Part shown: in pieces, positions 10,101-25,100 of the stretch | How positions within the stretch are numbered: position 1 is the first letter of the stretch | Layout: the number at the start of each line of letters is the position of its first letter | Program-made: the position numbers and the translations under genes | Notes under the pieces: generated by a model | Database searches by the model: none | What the model was told of the DNA's origin: nothing | Seen by the model: the letters and a program-made list of their open reading frames with translations, nothing else | Assembly: GCA_017517765.1 (NCBI GenBank) | Contig: JAFWYE010000009.1 | Location: 62,001 to 126,000, forward strand | DNA from: Bacilli bacterium | GTDB lineage: Bacteria; Bacillota_I; Bacilli_A; RFN20; DUOF01 | Length of the DNA: 64,000 nucleotides | Direction of reading: 5' to 3'

Positions 10101-13100
10101 TGTAATTTGTTCTGAAGATCTATTAATAATATATTCTATACCCTCTATTGTTACATATTCTGCATCAGCAGCAACTGAATGTAATGAATAAGACATTAAT
10201 TTACCTTCAATTGTAACAATATTAGCATATCCATCTATAACTGGAATACTTATAGGTATCTCTCTACTTCCTGATCTATATAAATATCCTTTAGTTGTAT
10301 TGTATCTAAACTTATATCCTACACTTCCTGCATCAACAGTAATGTCAACATAATCAAATGAAGTGTCTTCGATAACTATATCCGTTTCAAATGTAGGAAT
10401 AGTTCTATTTGCAACTAATATTGTATAACCAATAGTTGAAGATGTTGTAATAGCCGTATCTCCATACTTCAATTCGATGTCAGGAGAACTTGCATCAACT
10501 TTTATGTTATAAGTCTTGCTATTTAAACAATTGTTAGCGATATCTAGGTCACATACCATAATTGTATGTTCTCCATCGCCTTTAATTTCAATATATGGAT
10601 TTGTATTTGTATCTTGTTTAGAACTTAAACTTCCTCCATCAATTGAATATTTAAATAATGTAGCACTTTCTCTTTCTTCAGATACTGTAAATGTAATTGA
10701 AGGAACACCAGTAACATTTGCGTTATAAACTACATTTTCGTCTATTTCGACAGAAGAATATAATACTTTTGGAGCCTTAGTATCAACAATTAATCTTAAT
10801 ACTTTAACTGTAGAATAAATTACATTTCCTGCACCGTCAGATTCAATAGCAATTAGATAGAATACATATTCGCCATCCATATAGTTAATAGTAATTGAAG
10901 AAGAATATAATCCCTTATCACTATCATATGTAGATAAGTCAACAACATCTCTTGAGATAAAGTCTGAAATACCTGATGTAGCAGACCATGCATCATTGAA
11001 AATTGAACTATTATTAATATTTGGATAGTTGCTAGCTCTAGCATTTGCATCTTTAACAATATATCTTACAGTACGAACATTAGACTCAATATTTATAATT
11101 TGTTGAGAGTTATTATAAATAATTTCATCTTCTGCCACTCCATTAGACATTATTCCTGTATTTTGAGTAATGTAAGGAGCAGTAATTGTAACACTCCTCA
11201 AGTCTAATTCGCCATACATATAGAATACTGCTTCATCGCCTCTATAATCTTTTGCATAAACCTTGATGTATTTTCCAACAAATTGACTTAAATCTTCAAT
11301 TACATCTGGTCTAATTAATTCAATTGTATCCTCAGTTACAGATTCGCCATCAATATTTTGAGGACATGATGGTTGACTATCAATAATTTCACAAACTGCG
11401 TAACCAACAATAGAGAAATTCTTTACATTAATTGTTGTGTAAACTAATGTAATAGATGCATTTTTACCATCAGAATCTTGATGTAAATTATACGCAAAAC
11501 TAGAAATTGGTAAATCTTCAAAGTTTTCATGAGTTATTTCTGAAGATAATTTAGATACATTACCTGCATAGTCAACTGCATCCACATAGAATGCTTGATA
11601 TGGAATCTCAACATATCCACCGGCATTAGCAGTTCCTAATGTTAATGCTCTTGTATCATCTGCATAAATAGTAAACTTAGAATGATATGCATCAACTAAT
11701 TCCACTCTTACAAATTGACCAAGATTTGTCTTATAAGGTGTGTATTTGATATAAGCAACATTATCATTAGTTGTTGGTGGATTGCTAACGTTTGTACCAA
11801 CATGTATATCATCGCTTACATTATCAATAGTAAATGAACTTGCGATAGCAATATTATTTATCACTTTTTCATTACCAAATTCATCAGTGATAGAAACAGT
11901 TATTGAATTGTAGTATCCATTCTTAGCAATTATTACATATGTATCTGGGCTAATAACTGCATTATCAAATGTAGTGATAGCAACTTTTGTAATATTAACT
12001 GAATCGAATATCGCATCAACAGCACCCAATTTAGCAAATATAGATTTATAATATCCACCATTTTCTAATGTGACTGGTTGAGCCTCATTTGATTCGCTTA
12101 GTAATACAGATACTCCTGTATAGTTATCAGCAGTTATGTAAGTTAATGTTGTAATTGCACTATATACACCAACTTCATGATTAGCTGCATTCATTACTAC
12201 TTGAATTGATACAGTATCACCGTTAACTAATCCTAATGATGCGATATCAATTTCGTATGTTCTAATAGAACTATTATATTTATACTTATTAGGATCATTT
12301 GGAAGTACACTATCAGCTCTAATTACTGTTGTTGGCAATGGTATACTTATATTATTTGAATTCTTAACGTAAGTACCTGACACAGATATTTCAGATAATG
12401 TAGATGTTATGTCTGGTAATAAATATACTAATTTTTCATTACCACTAGCATTACCAAAGTATCCATTATGAGTTAACGTACTTCTATCCGCATCAAATAC
12501 AGGCTTATCAGTTCCTTTAACAATGTCACTCTTATCAATAGTATTTATAACGATATCTCCACCGAGATCATCAGTACAATTAGTAACACTATATGAGCTT
12601 ACAATACAAACTCTATATGTTCCATTATCCTCTACTGTGTGTTTTGTCATACCTCTAGCCGCAGTAATTTCAGCAAAGTCACCATCTTTTTGTTGATACC
12701 ATATAATATCGTATCTTCCAGCAACGGTTGAAGTATCAATTACAGTTGTTAAAGTTACATTAGCACCTATAATTTCACTACCACTTCTATTTACTGTGAA
12801 CTTAATTCCACCAGATACATTATTAACTACGTATTTATGTGAATATGTATTTCCAACATTATCAATTGCATACAATACATATGAACCATTGCTTATCAAA
12901 TAAGTTGAAGTGTTTCCACTAGGAGCCATGTATTGGTAATTACTATTCAAACATGTCATTGTTGCAGCATATGTTAATTCATCTCCACTAAATAGACATA
13001 TCTTTTTCATTCCACTAGTGTCATCTAGTATTGAAGATAGCTTAGCAACAATATGTTGAGAAGTAATTATAAATGTTGTAGTGTCAGTTGTTGTGATAAT

Positions 13101-16100
13101 GTCATAAACATTTTCGTAGTTAGTATAGAATGGTTCATTATATTCAATTGTTCCACCAACACTATTTGTTATTGTATTATGATTATTAACATAAGGGTTG
13201 TCCTTATCAACAATTATTCTTATTGTATATTGATCACTTACGTTACCTGCAATATCAGTTACAACAATTGTAATATCATTTATTGTCTTAGTAAGAGCAA
13301 ATGACTCTTCTCTAGCATTTGAATATCCAGCGCCATATACCTTGCTAACAAGAGTAACAGTTTTTCCAACTAAATCACCACTGCTAGTCATTGTTATTGT
13401 GCTAGATTTAATATTTTCATTAGCCATAAATGACATTTCTTGAGCTGATGCTACTGATGAAGAAACATAATATGTATTTGTTCTTTCATCATAGTATAAT
13501 GCTTCACTATAATCATCAATATTTATTGTAGGTTTTGTTATATCAATATTTGTCTCGAATACTTCACTTGTATATGTGCGACCAAGAGCATCAGTTACAA
13601 CGAAGTGAATTCTTGCATTAGCGATATCTTCCTCAACACCTATAGCAACATAAGAAATCTTACCGCTAGGGAATGTATTGATATCACCATAGCTAACATC
13701 ATTTATAAACATTTCTATAGACACAATATCGATAACTGTATCTTCATCCCCAACTATATTACTAGATGTAATAGGTTTAGAGAATTCTTTTGAACTACCA
13801 TTAATAGTTTCCATATTAAATGAAATTGTAGAATTAGCAACTCTAACATTTTCAATAATTGTGTAATCTGCATAATTTCCTGCAGCATCAGTTACTCTAA
13901 CTAGAATTGTATATGTATGACCAACAACTAATTTTTCATATTTTAATGTTGGAATAGTTATAGGATCTGAGAACTCTGCCGAATCTGCAGGTCCACCATC
14001 CATTATATGACCAAATTTATATGACACAATTCCACTAATTGTGTTATTTGGTTTTTCTGGATCTTGTTTATCTTCTGCATCTATTGTAAGAGTTGGATCA
14101 TTACAATAATTATATCCGCCAATATACAAACATCCTGTATACTCATGTCCATTAGATTGAGGAGCATATGTATCTATATTAGTAACATCTCTAGTAATTA
14201 CAACGCTATTACCAGCATCATCAAAGAACTCATAGTTATATGTTCCGTTTTCTTCTTCATTGAATGTAAATGTATATATACCATTTGAATACTCAGGAGT
14301 AATACTTGCACCATCATCAACATTGCTAGTTGTATAATTACATCCTGCCATAATGTCTCTATCACAAGTTAATGTGATTACTATACTTTTACTTTGTTCA
14401 GGACTTGTGCTATCAAATCCTGTAGTCATGTATTCAGTTCCCTCATATATTCCATTATCAAACTTCACATTGAATAATTCTAGAGCAACAACGTTGTTGT
14501 TAGTTGCATCATTTAAGTATCCTGTGATCTTAATGTCATATAATCCATTGAAGATATTATCGAACACTAATTTATTATCTACAAAGTAAATATTATCAGT
14601 TGTTCTACGTAGTCTATTAGTAAATGAGTAAACTTCACTACCAATTTCAACAATATAATTTGCAACATATTCATAAGTTTCATAGTCATTGAATAACTTA
14701 GATAAATCTATGCTATGTTCATTATAGTATCTATCACTATCTATAACTGCATCAGAAGCAGATAAATCTACAACCAAGAAGTTATATGTTACTAGTAACA
14801 TAATCTTTGTCTCTGTATAGTAACCATAAACAATTGCAGTTCTTCCTAATGGTAGAGTGAACTCAGTATCGTTTCTTGTAATTTCTCCATGACTGCTTGT
14901 CATTGAAATAAATACAAATTCTATATCGTTAGCCTCTGCATGTTCAAACTTAATTGTTGGAAGATTTCCATCATAATAAGCAACCATGTAATCATTACCA
15001 CGCCATGCATATTTGTCATTAGATATTCCTGTAATAACTACATTTTGAGCGGTAGAAATATCAATTGTCTTATCAACAATGTAAGACCAACCACTATTTT
15101 CTACAACAACATATGTAATTAGACAAGTAGCACTAGGCATACTAGAAGCTTCACAATTTGTTACGTTTGGAGTAATAGATGTAATTCTTTCATTTCTATA
15201 CTCTTCTGAAATAATTGTTGAAGAATCAATTACGCTATATGCTTCACCTTCATAAGGAGGGGCAAATCTAGTTTCAATATCCTCTTCTACAATTGGAGCA
15301 TTATCAACACGTAAATTAGTCAATGTAATTGGATAAGATAATGTAATCTTAGATGAGTTTTCATCATCTGGATTAATATATCTAGCATTGATAGTCATCT
15401 TCATTATATCTTCTAGTTTTACATTCTTAGAAACTTTTATTGTAAGAACATTGCTATTCTCACCAAATCTTACAGATACATTTTCAGGTATATCTATAAC
15501 ATTCATAATCACTAAGTGTTCATCTAATACAATGTCGTATGAATCAACACCATTTTTACCATCAACTAAAATATCACGATAATCTTTAGCAACATTTGTT
15601 GCAACTAGATAATTATGTTGTCCATCAGTAGCACCATCAAAGTAATTATCATGTTCTACTTGAGTAACAACAAATTCTTCACTTACATTACCAATTACAT
15701 CATAAATTGGTAATACAGTAATCTTGAAGTTTCTATAATTAATATTTTGATCTAATTTCAAGTTATATGTTATATCTACATACCCACTATTATTTAGTTC
15801 AAGTCTATAAGAAAGAGCTTCAGTACAATCAGTAGTAACATTAGTTACACAATAACCCCATCTCAATTCACGATCTATGTCGCTATTTCTATCAATAACA
15901 GCAATTGTAGCAGTTAATGTTTCTTCTGTATAATGTAATTTTTCTAAATAAATTTCTGGAGCAGTTCTATCTACAAATAAATCAATAGGATAGTTCTTAG
16001 TATTACCAACATTATCAGTAACAGTAACAACAAGAACTTTATCTCCATCACCTAAGTGATTAATATCAAGATATCCACTTTCTGGTACGATTGTTTCACA

Positions 16101-19100
16101 ATCAGTAACATCTAACTTATCACATACTTGATATACAGTATTTGCAAGTCCACTATCTGTAGATAGTGCTTCTTGAATATTAACATACTCACTAGAAACA
16201 GGAATCTTGTGTTGTGCATTATCTTGGATAGTACCAAATACTACAGTTGGAGCACTTCTATCAATAAATGTAGAGAATGCTGTAATAGTTTCAACTGCAT
16301 AAACTTTATTTTCTCCAGTCATTCCTAGAGAAACAACAATTTCATTATCTGACTTATTGAATTTATTACTACTATGTACAAATGTTAATCCTTCATTATT
16401 AATACTAATAGTATATATTCCATTGCTTTCAGTTATAGTTGCATAACTAGTAACATCAATAGAATTAGCTTTATCTAATCCTAAATAAATTGTTGGATTC
16501 TCATATAGAGGTATATTGAAATCAACAACAAATTCTAGTATAGAATCAGCATTCTTAGGAATTAAATATACTCTATCATTATATTCAATACCTGCTGTAA
16601 TTGAAGTTGAATCAATTGCAGGAGTAGTATTATCAAATCTAAATGAATTTGAACTTATAACATAATAACTTTCCATAGTCAAGAAGTTGAATGTTGCAAC
16701 ATTAGGTCCAACAAAGTTATCTTGAATACCTCCATCAAGAGATAATACAACTTGACTACCAGACTTCATAGTAGTAATTACAATATCTCCTAATCCTGCA
16801 ATTTGGCTACATAATACATCTCCACATTTTAGCGCAAACATATTAGGATTATTAAGCTCAGCCATTATGCTATCATATTTACCAATATTGTTCTTAATTG
16901 TTACTTTTGGCATTTGAGTTCTTTGAGAAATAATAGTATTTCCTGGATCTACAGTCATAGTAACTTTATATCCACCATCAATACCAACAACATTATTAAT
17001 TGTGTGTGATACTGATGTCTCATTACCAGAAGTATCAATTAACTTACCACTAATAAGAATCTTTTGTGCACCTGTTCTACCATACATTGGTATCTCAGTA
17101 GCACCACTATTGTTAAATGCCTCATATTCAACACCATTAATCTTCATAATTAAGTTATTTGTAATACCAGCTTCTAAGTTGCCGATTGTTACAACAACTT
17201 TATCAGTTGAGGCTACATTACTATTACAATAGTAAGTTATATCACCATTTGTAACATTGGTAGACTCTATACATGCATTATGAGAGAAAGTAAATGTAGG
17301 TTCGTTAATATGATCTGTATCTACAATGTACTTAGTATTGTAAGCAATATCATTACCATTTAATACATTATACGCATTATCATAAATAGTTGCCTTACCT
17401 AATCCATATGGTTCAAAACCAACAATAGTTAGAGGTCCATTTTGTCCTGTTGTAGGTCTATACTTATATGTAATTCTTCTTCCAGAAACTGTAACATCAT
17501 CGAACGCTACATCTTGCTCACCAATTTTTACATTAAGTTTTGGAGCACCATTAACTATAATGATATCTCTATCAAATTCATAAATAATATCAATTGTATG
17601 AGTTGTATTAATATAAACTGTTTCAGTCATTGAAGTTAAATTGCTAGTAATTCTAGCCCCTTCAGGTCCATCATATACTACAAAGTTGAAAGTTTGTTCG
17701 ATATTTTTGATTCCTGCAACAGTAACTTTGTCTTTTGGAATTACAACAACACCATTATTTACAGTCCATGCACCTGTATATAACAAGTAGTCAGAACCTT
17801 CAATTTGGCCCGCAGCAAGATCACCAGTAAAGTTACCTGCATTAGGAGTAACAAACTTAACATTTGTTGTGTCTAAAGCTCTAACATAATATGTTAATAC
17901 ATTACCATCACTAATTGAAACTGGAGCACCATATGTATTTGTTAATGGATTCTTTACATATGGAATAAATATTGGTCCAGATACAATGTTTATTCTTACA
18001 ACTACTTCAGCTGACTTATTTCCTACTAAATCAACATAGTATCCTTCTGGAATTGTTAATGTATACACTGCATTAGGTTGAGCTGACTTAGTAACTCTAA
18101 TCTTCATATTTGCATTATCACCAGCACAACTACCATGATTTACACCACATAGAATTGCTGTATTTCTAATTGCATGTTCATCATTAACATTATAGCCTAG
18201 AACAATATCTTGAGTTGAGTTGAATGTATATTCTGCCAAATCAAATCTTACTATTGGTGCATCATTATCGAATACAACAGACATAAGAGTAATAGCACTA
18301 TCACTATAATCTGTAATTGTTACGGTTGTATTAGTAAGGAATGTGTCATGTCTATATTTATATACATAATATCCACCACTAGAATTATAAGATAATTCAC
18401 CATAATTTACAGACTTAACTTCTCTTGTAGTATTGAAGTGTAATTCATATGTTTTTGACACTAAATTACTTACTAAGTAGTGTCCATTAAATAGTACATT
18501 ATGAGTTTCATTAAATTCATCATCAAAGATAGATCTTGTAAATTCAGAACTTTGATTAACAAATATGTATTGAGTAACAACTTCCTCATTACCATTTCCA
18601 TATTCATCTGTATAAGCATCAGCATTAATTACTAACTTATTATTAGCATCAAATGAAATATAAGATCCACAGCCATCAAGAGTTAGAGTACATGTTAATA
18701 CTTTTTCATCACCCGTTACTATTGTTATAGTATTAGGCTTTGCCTCACCAAAATAGTAAACTTTGTTTGCATCTTGATTAATATATGTAATATCAGTTAT
18801 TCCAACAAATGGATTATCATCTCTTACATAAATCATTATATGTTCAAACTTAGTAACCTTAGATGGATTACCAGCATAGTCAATAACGTGACCAGCAGGA
18901 ATAATTGGATTGTAATTTCCTGTATACTCATAAATATATTCGAATCTAGATTTTTCTGTAGCTAGATTTGCATCGCTAGTTGTTAATTCATAAACAACTT
19001 TATCACCTGGCTTAATTGTAGTCTTACTTCCTTCAATTAAGCTTATACCTACAATTTCAGGAGCTGTATTATCATATACAATCGAAATAGGTTGATTACT

Positions 19101-22100
19101 TGCATTCAAATATTGAATAGAACTTGTTGAAGAGATTGTTGGATTATTTGCTAAGTCAAGTACAGAATATGAAATTGACTCTATTACAAATGCACCATCT
19201 GCTAAGTTTGCAATATTGTTAAGTGATAACACAACTTTTGTACCCATTACATTATTTGCAACAGATGTAACAAATGAGTTGTAACCCTTAATATAAACTT
19301 CTACAACACTATTAGCGTGTAAAGCTTCTGAGAATGCAACTTCTAAAGTTGCTTTAGATAAAGTTGTTGCACTTAAATAATATTTTCCTGTATTAGCGTT
19401 TGCTTCAACACCATTTACAATTACTTTAGCGCTTACTAATGTAGGACTTACTGTATCAATCAGAATGTCTCTATATTCTTTGATATAAGCTTCATCGGTT
19501 TCATTAGTTAATAAAGTTGCACTGTTATATGCATCCAAGTCAAATGCATTTGTCTTAATATTTATAATCTTGAATGTTCCTTCATCATCTGATAATGGAT
19601 AGATGTTGAAGATTAATTCGTTAAGACTTGCTTCACCAATTACATCAGTAGATGTTCTTTCTCCTATCATATAAGTAATAGTAGGAATACCAGTAACAGA
19701 TAATCTCTTAGTTCCCGCACTTAATGTTACTCTAACAATAAAGTTAGAATTAGTAGAGAACTTATTATTATATTCATTATTATCATTAGCCTTATTAATC
19801 TTAACTCCGCTTATGTAAATATTTGTATTATCTAGCACATAAGTTGTAGGGCTACTTTCTTTTCCAGCATTATCAATAACAGCACCAGAGCTTATAATGA
19901 TTTCATGCTTCTTATCAGATAAACCACTAATTGTAACAATATGAGTAGTTTCATCAATTGTTACAGTTCCTCCAGGAACTTGAATCTTACTAGGATCAGT
20001 AATATAACAATTTACATTTTCTTCCTTATTACATACAACTTTAAACTTAGCTTGTGTATCAGTTCTTCCTTCCTCAAGAAGTTCTAAAGAAGCAGCAAAA
20101 TTATCGTTATCAACAACAATACCTAAATTGTTATTTGAATTAATATTAACTGTATTATATAGTACATCACTAGCTGGAGAAGCAAAGCCAATAAAGCTAA
20201 CTGCTCCATTATCATATTTACCAATTGTATATTCATAAGTATAAACTAGTGTAGTTGTATCTTCAGGTGTATTAGGTGTAGCAACCACAGCTTCAATACC
20301 ACCAATGCTAATTCTAATAGAAGGTACTAAACTATATATAATTGGGTTAGTATAAGTTATCACAAATCTAATTGTGTCTCCCACCATTAGCGTAGTCTTA
20401 TCATTTGATGTCTCAACATCTAATTCTACAAGTGTTTGAGAATCAATAACTTTATACTCAATAGTTTTACTAGCATTTGCCATTCCTTCAGCAAAGAATG
20501 TATTACTAGGAATAGTTAAATTAAATCTATTGTTAGCATCAGGAGTAACACCTTCAGGTGTGTAAGTATAATATCCATTTAGATGTTGGAATAATGCTGT
20601 GTTAGAAGTTAATTCTACATTTGAAGCGAAATAGAATGTAGTGTACTTATCAATATAATACACAAATGTATCTTCAGCACCTTCTTCAATGTAGTATATA
20701 GCTTCTTTATATGTTCCATTGATATAGATGTATGGAGTTAATGTATAACTATCTTCTGTAATATTTAATACTACATCAACAGATTCAGACTTATTACCTG
20801 CATAGTCAACATAAATACCCGCAGGAATAGTTATAGTTTTAACTATTGGCTTAGCTCCATATGTGAACTTATATGCAACTGAATTTGTTGCGTATGCAAA
20901 CACCACATTAGCATTAGCATTAGTACCAACTTTTACATTTTCTTCACTAAGTGTATAAGTTCCTCCTGGTGCAGTATAAACACCTTCATTAGGAGTTAAA
21001 TTATTTATATTAATATTTAATGTTGAATTTTCTAATTCAATAACTGGAGCTGTTCTATCAAGAACAATATTTGTCTCAATAGCAATTAAATTCTCATTTG
21101 TATTAACATTTCCAGCCTCATCAATCATATAGATTGTATAGCTAAATTGTAATCTTCCATCTACGCTGAAATACTCATTTGAGAATGGAATTGTTACAGA
21201 TGTTCCTGAAATACTATTAAATTCACGAACAATTGTATCTCCACCAGTATTATCAACCCCGATAGTAACTCTTGCAAACTTTAATGGCTCTGTAAAGTTA
21301 ATAGTTACTCCAGCTTTATTAATATTAGTTTTGTCTAGATAATATAAATCATCATATTTGAATGCTTCCAAAGAAGAATCTAATTTAATTTGTGGATCAC
21401 CACTCACATCAGGAAGCGTTGTATCAATTACTAGTCCACTGCCAACATTCCATGTTAATGCTTTTGCAACAAAATATGTACTATCATATACAGTACCATC
21501 ATCGTAATTGTCGATAGACACAATTGTTAATTCACCTGAGTCTTCTTCTCCAATAACGATAGCATATCTAACAGAAGAATTAGAAGCAGAAGTTACAAAG
21601 CGAGCTTCACTTGTAATTTCATCACCAGTACCAAACTTGTAAGTTATGTAAATTATACCACCATATAACTGAACTGGCTTATCCAATTTAACGTTAACAT
21701 TGATTGTAAAGCCATAACCAATTTTAGCTGTACTTGTTAGCACTGCGCCATCAGTACCAGTATATTCAATAGCAGATATACTAATTCCAGTATTTACAAG
21801 TGTATATGTATCACTTGCAACGCTATTATTCTTAGCATAATCAACTACAGCACCTTCTAATAATTTGATTGTAGGTCTAGTTGAATTTTTTATTCCTGAC
21901 CAATAAATTGTAGTTCCAATTACTGTAACACTACCTGCTGAAACTTGAACCTTGCTTGGATCTGTAATAACGCAATCAACATAAACAGCATCTTTATTAC
22001 ATTTTAACTCATATTTAGCAGTATTACCCTCAAGTCTAAATTCATCTACAAATTCTAAACTAGTTTTTAATTCTTTTGTATCAACAATAATTCCTTCTTC

Positions 22101-25100
22101 GAATATTTTACTAGCATCAGCTATAGTTTCTACATTTGCACTATAGTCCATAGCATTAGTATTATATTTAATTTCTCCTGATAGACGGATGTTATAAATT
22201 CTACCATCAGCAAAAGAAATGTTATCAACAGTACATACAATATGTAATTTGTCTTCAGTAATCTCACATGTATTATTAACAGTTGGTTTTACATTTGCGT
22301 TATTATTTAAAACAGCAATCGCAGAATTAGGCTTTGTTACATCTTCTAATGGCATACTTAAATCAAATGTAGCAACTAACTTAGTAAACTTACCATATAT
22401 ATTAGTTGAAGAAGTAAGTTTTGTTGCTCCATTATATAGTTCGATTGAACTTAAATCATGAATACCCACAGTATGGAAATCAACATCTAAGTCAGCATCT
22501 ATTTGTCCAGATAATGGTTCAAAGTTAGTTATTCCATAGTAGTTAGTTATTTGATATTTTTCAACAAAGAATCTAACTCCATCAGTATATACTGGATATC
22601 CTGCAGAGTTATTTTTGAATTTACCTAAACAAGTTATTACAGATGTATTATTTGTAAAGTTATTTACAAAAGTACATGCATAATCGCCAATAATAGAATC
22701 ATCTATTATTACTCCTGCTGAATCTTTAGGTTTAATATTTAACACAATTCCATCAGTCTTTATCTCTTTTACTAATGTATTAGCCGCAATAGTTAATTCA
22801 AAGCCACTACCATTCATAACAACAGTACCAACTTCAGGTCTTACTAATGCAATATTAGAATTACCCAAAGCAATTGCAGTTTTATTAATATCTATAGGAA
22901 TAGGTTTTTCAGTAGAATTCATTGTATCTTTTGCATAGATATAATATGTATCTGATGCTGTAGCAGTATAAGTTAATTCATATCTATTATTTCCTTTATC
23001 AACAACAGTTGCATTTTTAAATTTCTTGTTACCATTTCCATCTAAAGTATATATGTCAAATTCACCAACATTAATGAAGTCTAGACCACTTTCATCAGTG
23101 ACTATTGCTGAAATAATAACATCATTGCTTGCATAATAAATCTCATTGTCAAATGTAGAATGATTATTTACTACATATGTTATTTCTGGAACGTTATCAT
23201 CATATGTTATTTCTCCAAAAATCTTTGAAATTGTATAATTTGAATTATTTAATTTGAATAATGTTGTTATAGGTGTAGAGCCATCTCTTGGTAATATTCT
23301 TACTATACCAACATCAACTGACTCATATTTTACAAGATTAGCAGCTGGTAATGTAACCTTTAGTGTCGTACTTCCATAACTAACTTTTACTTCTAAGCTA
23401 GAATCTACGTCTTTATAAGTTACAACGTCAGTTCCATCTTTAACCTTTCTAATGTTGCTTGATAAAGTTAACTCTATAGACTTAGCTGTAATTTTTCCAA
23501 TAGCAGCCTCATATGTAGGCATTGATCCAACCATATAATTACTACTTTCAGTAGAGAATGCAGAAACGTTTACTGCAACACCAGTTCCAATATTTGGAGT
23601 TCCTCCCTTGAATACTAATGTATTGGCAACTAAGTTTACATCTTCTCCATTAGCAAGTCCATCTTCCCATGTTATATATACTTTTTCTCCTAATAAATCC
23701 TCACCATAAGCTCTAGTAAGATATGTGCCTGAGCCTAATAATTGACTCTTATTACTATCTTTATATATTTTAACTTTATCTTGAACTGTAGCTAGGTTAA
23801 TATTTAATACCTTTATATTAACAGTATACGCTCTATCACCACTAATTGCGAATTGATATTCAGTTACACCTGTAGCAGGACTAACAATCAAATCATAAAT
23901 ACCTGCATTAGCATTTTTTACGTTAGCTGATGTAATTGTATTATTATTAGCTTTAATAGCGAATACATATTTTCCTTCTATATCAGCCAAATCAATTTCA
24001 TTTTGTTGTCCACCAATTCTTTCAAATGCGCGATCTACTCTTCCAGCAAAATCTTCTGAATAATCAGAATTCATAGATGATTTGCTCATTTCTAGATAAA
24101 TAGTACGTTTAGAAACTGTAACTTTAATAGTTCCAGTAGCAGAAGCTAAATCACTAATATATTTATGCGAAATAACAACATTGAAATTATGCTCACCTAC
24201 AGTATTTGTAGCAGCATTAAATACAGATGTATATTCGTATCCATATTCATTTAAAGTCTCTATCATTGCAGTAGAGAAAATTTGACTAGCAATCTCACAA
24301 TTTGCATCTTGAACAGTACAAATTGCATTATCAGCAATAAATGCATAATATATAGAACTAGAATTAACTAGTTGGCTTGTATCTCCATATAGATAGATAT
24401 TTCCTCCACTTTCATTAGTATAGAAAGCAGAAATATCTCCACCAGCAATGCTTGTTAGTTGAGAATCCATTATACCAAGTGCGTATGGAGCAGCAACTGT
24501 TGCTGGAATTGTAAACGTGAAGTTCATATAGAAATCAGCATCTACTGTAACAACACTTGACATAATTGTTTCTGTGTCAATATCACCATTTGATTTCTTA
24601 TAATCATATTTTAGTATAAATTTGCTTGATGCGTCTAAATATCTACTATATTCAATATCTTCAAAATATGCTCTAACAGCAATTTTTTTACCACTCTTAC
24701 AATAAGTGTTAGATTCATTAATCTCACACGTAGTAGATGATGGTAGTACTCTATATGTAATTTCTTTATCCGCTAAAGAAGTATCATAAACAGCACTAAT
24801 TTTTGCATCTACTGTTGTGTTAGCACTATTTCCAGCATTATCAGTGATTTTAATTGTAAATGATAAATCATTAGCTAATAGTTTAGCGCTCACTGTTGTA
24901 TCTAAAACAAGTTTTACTTTAGCGGTTGTAGCGTTAACAATTGTACATGTAGGCTCTTGACCAGCTAAGAATCTAGCACTATATGGATATGTAACTTCAC
25001 ATGCACCACCTATTGTAAATCCGGCACCAGCATCAGCAATAACAAATTTATAATATACTTCGTAATTTCCACCAGATTGGATAACATAATATAAAATTTC

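Noticed and set aside
10853..11059. Second minus-strand frame within the giant gene (also 7610-7855)
   Set aside because: Out-of-frame reading of the same strand; no start signal.
13053..18965. Plus-strand reading frames of 60-83 codons inside the giant gene
   Set aside because: They lie opposite the long minus-strand frame, have low-complexity hydrophobic or Asn/Ile/Ser-rich translations, and no ribosome sites; shadows of the coding strand.
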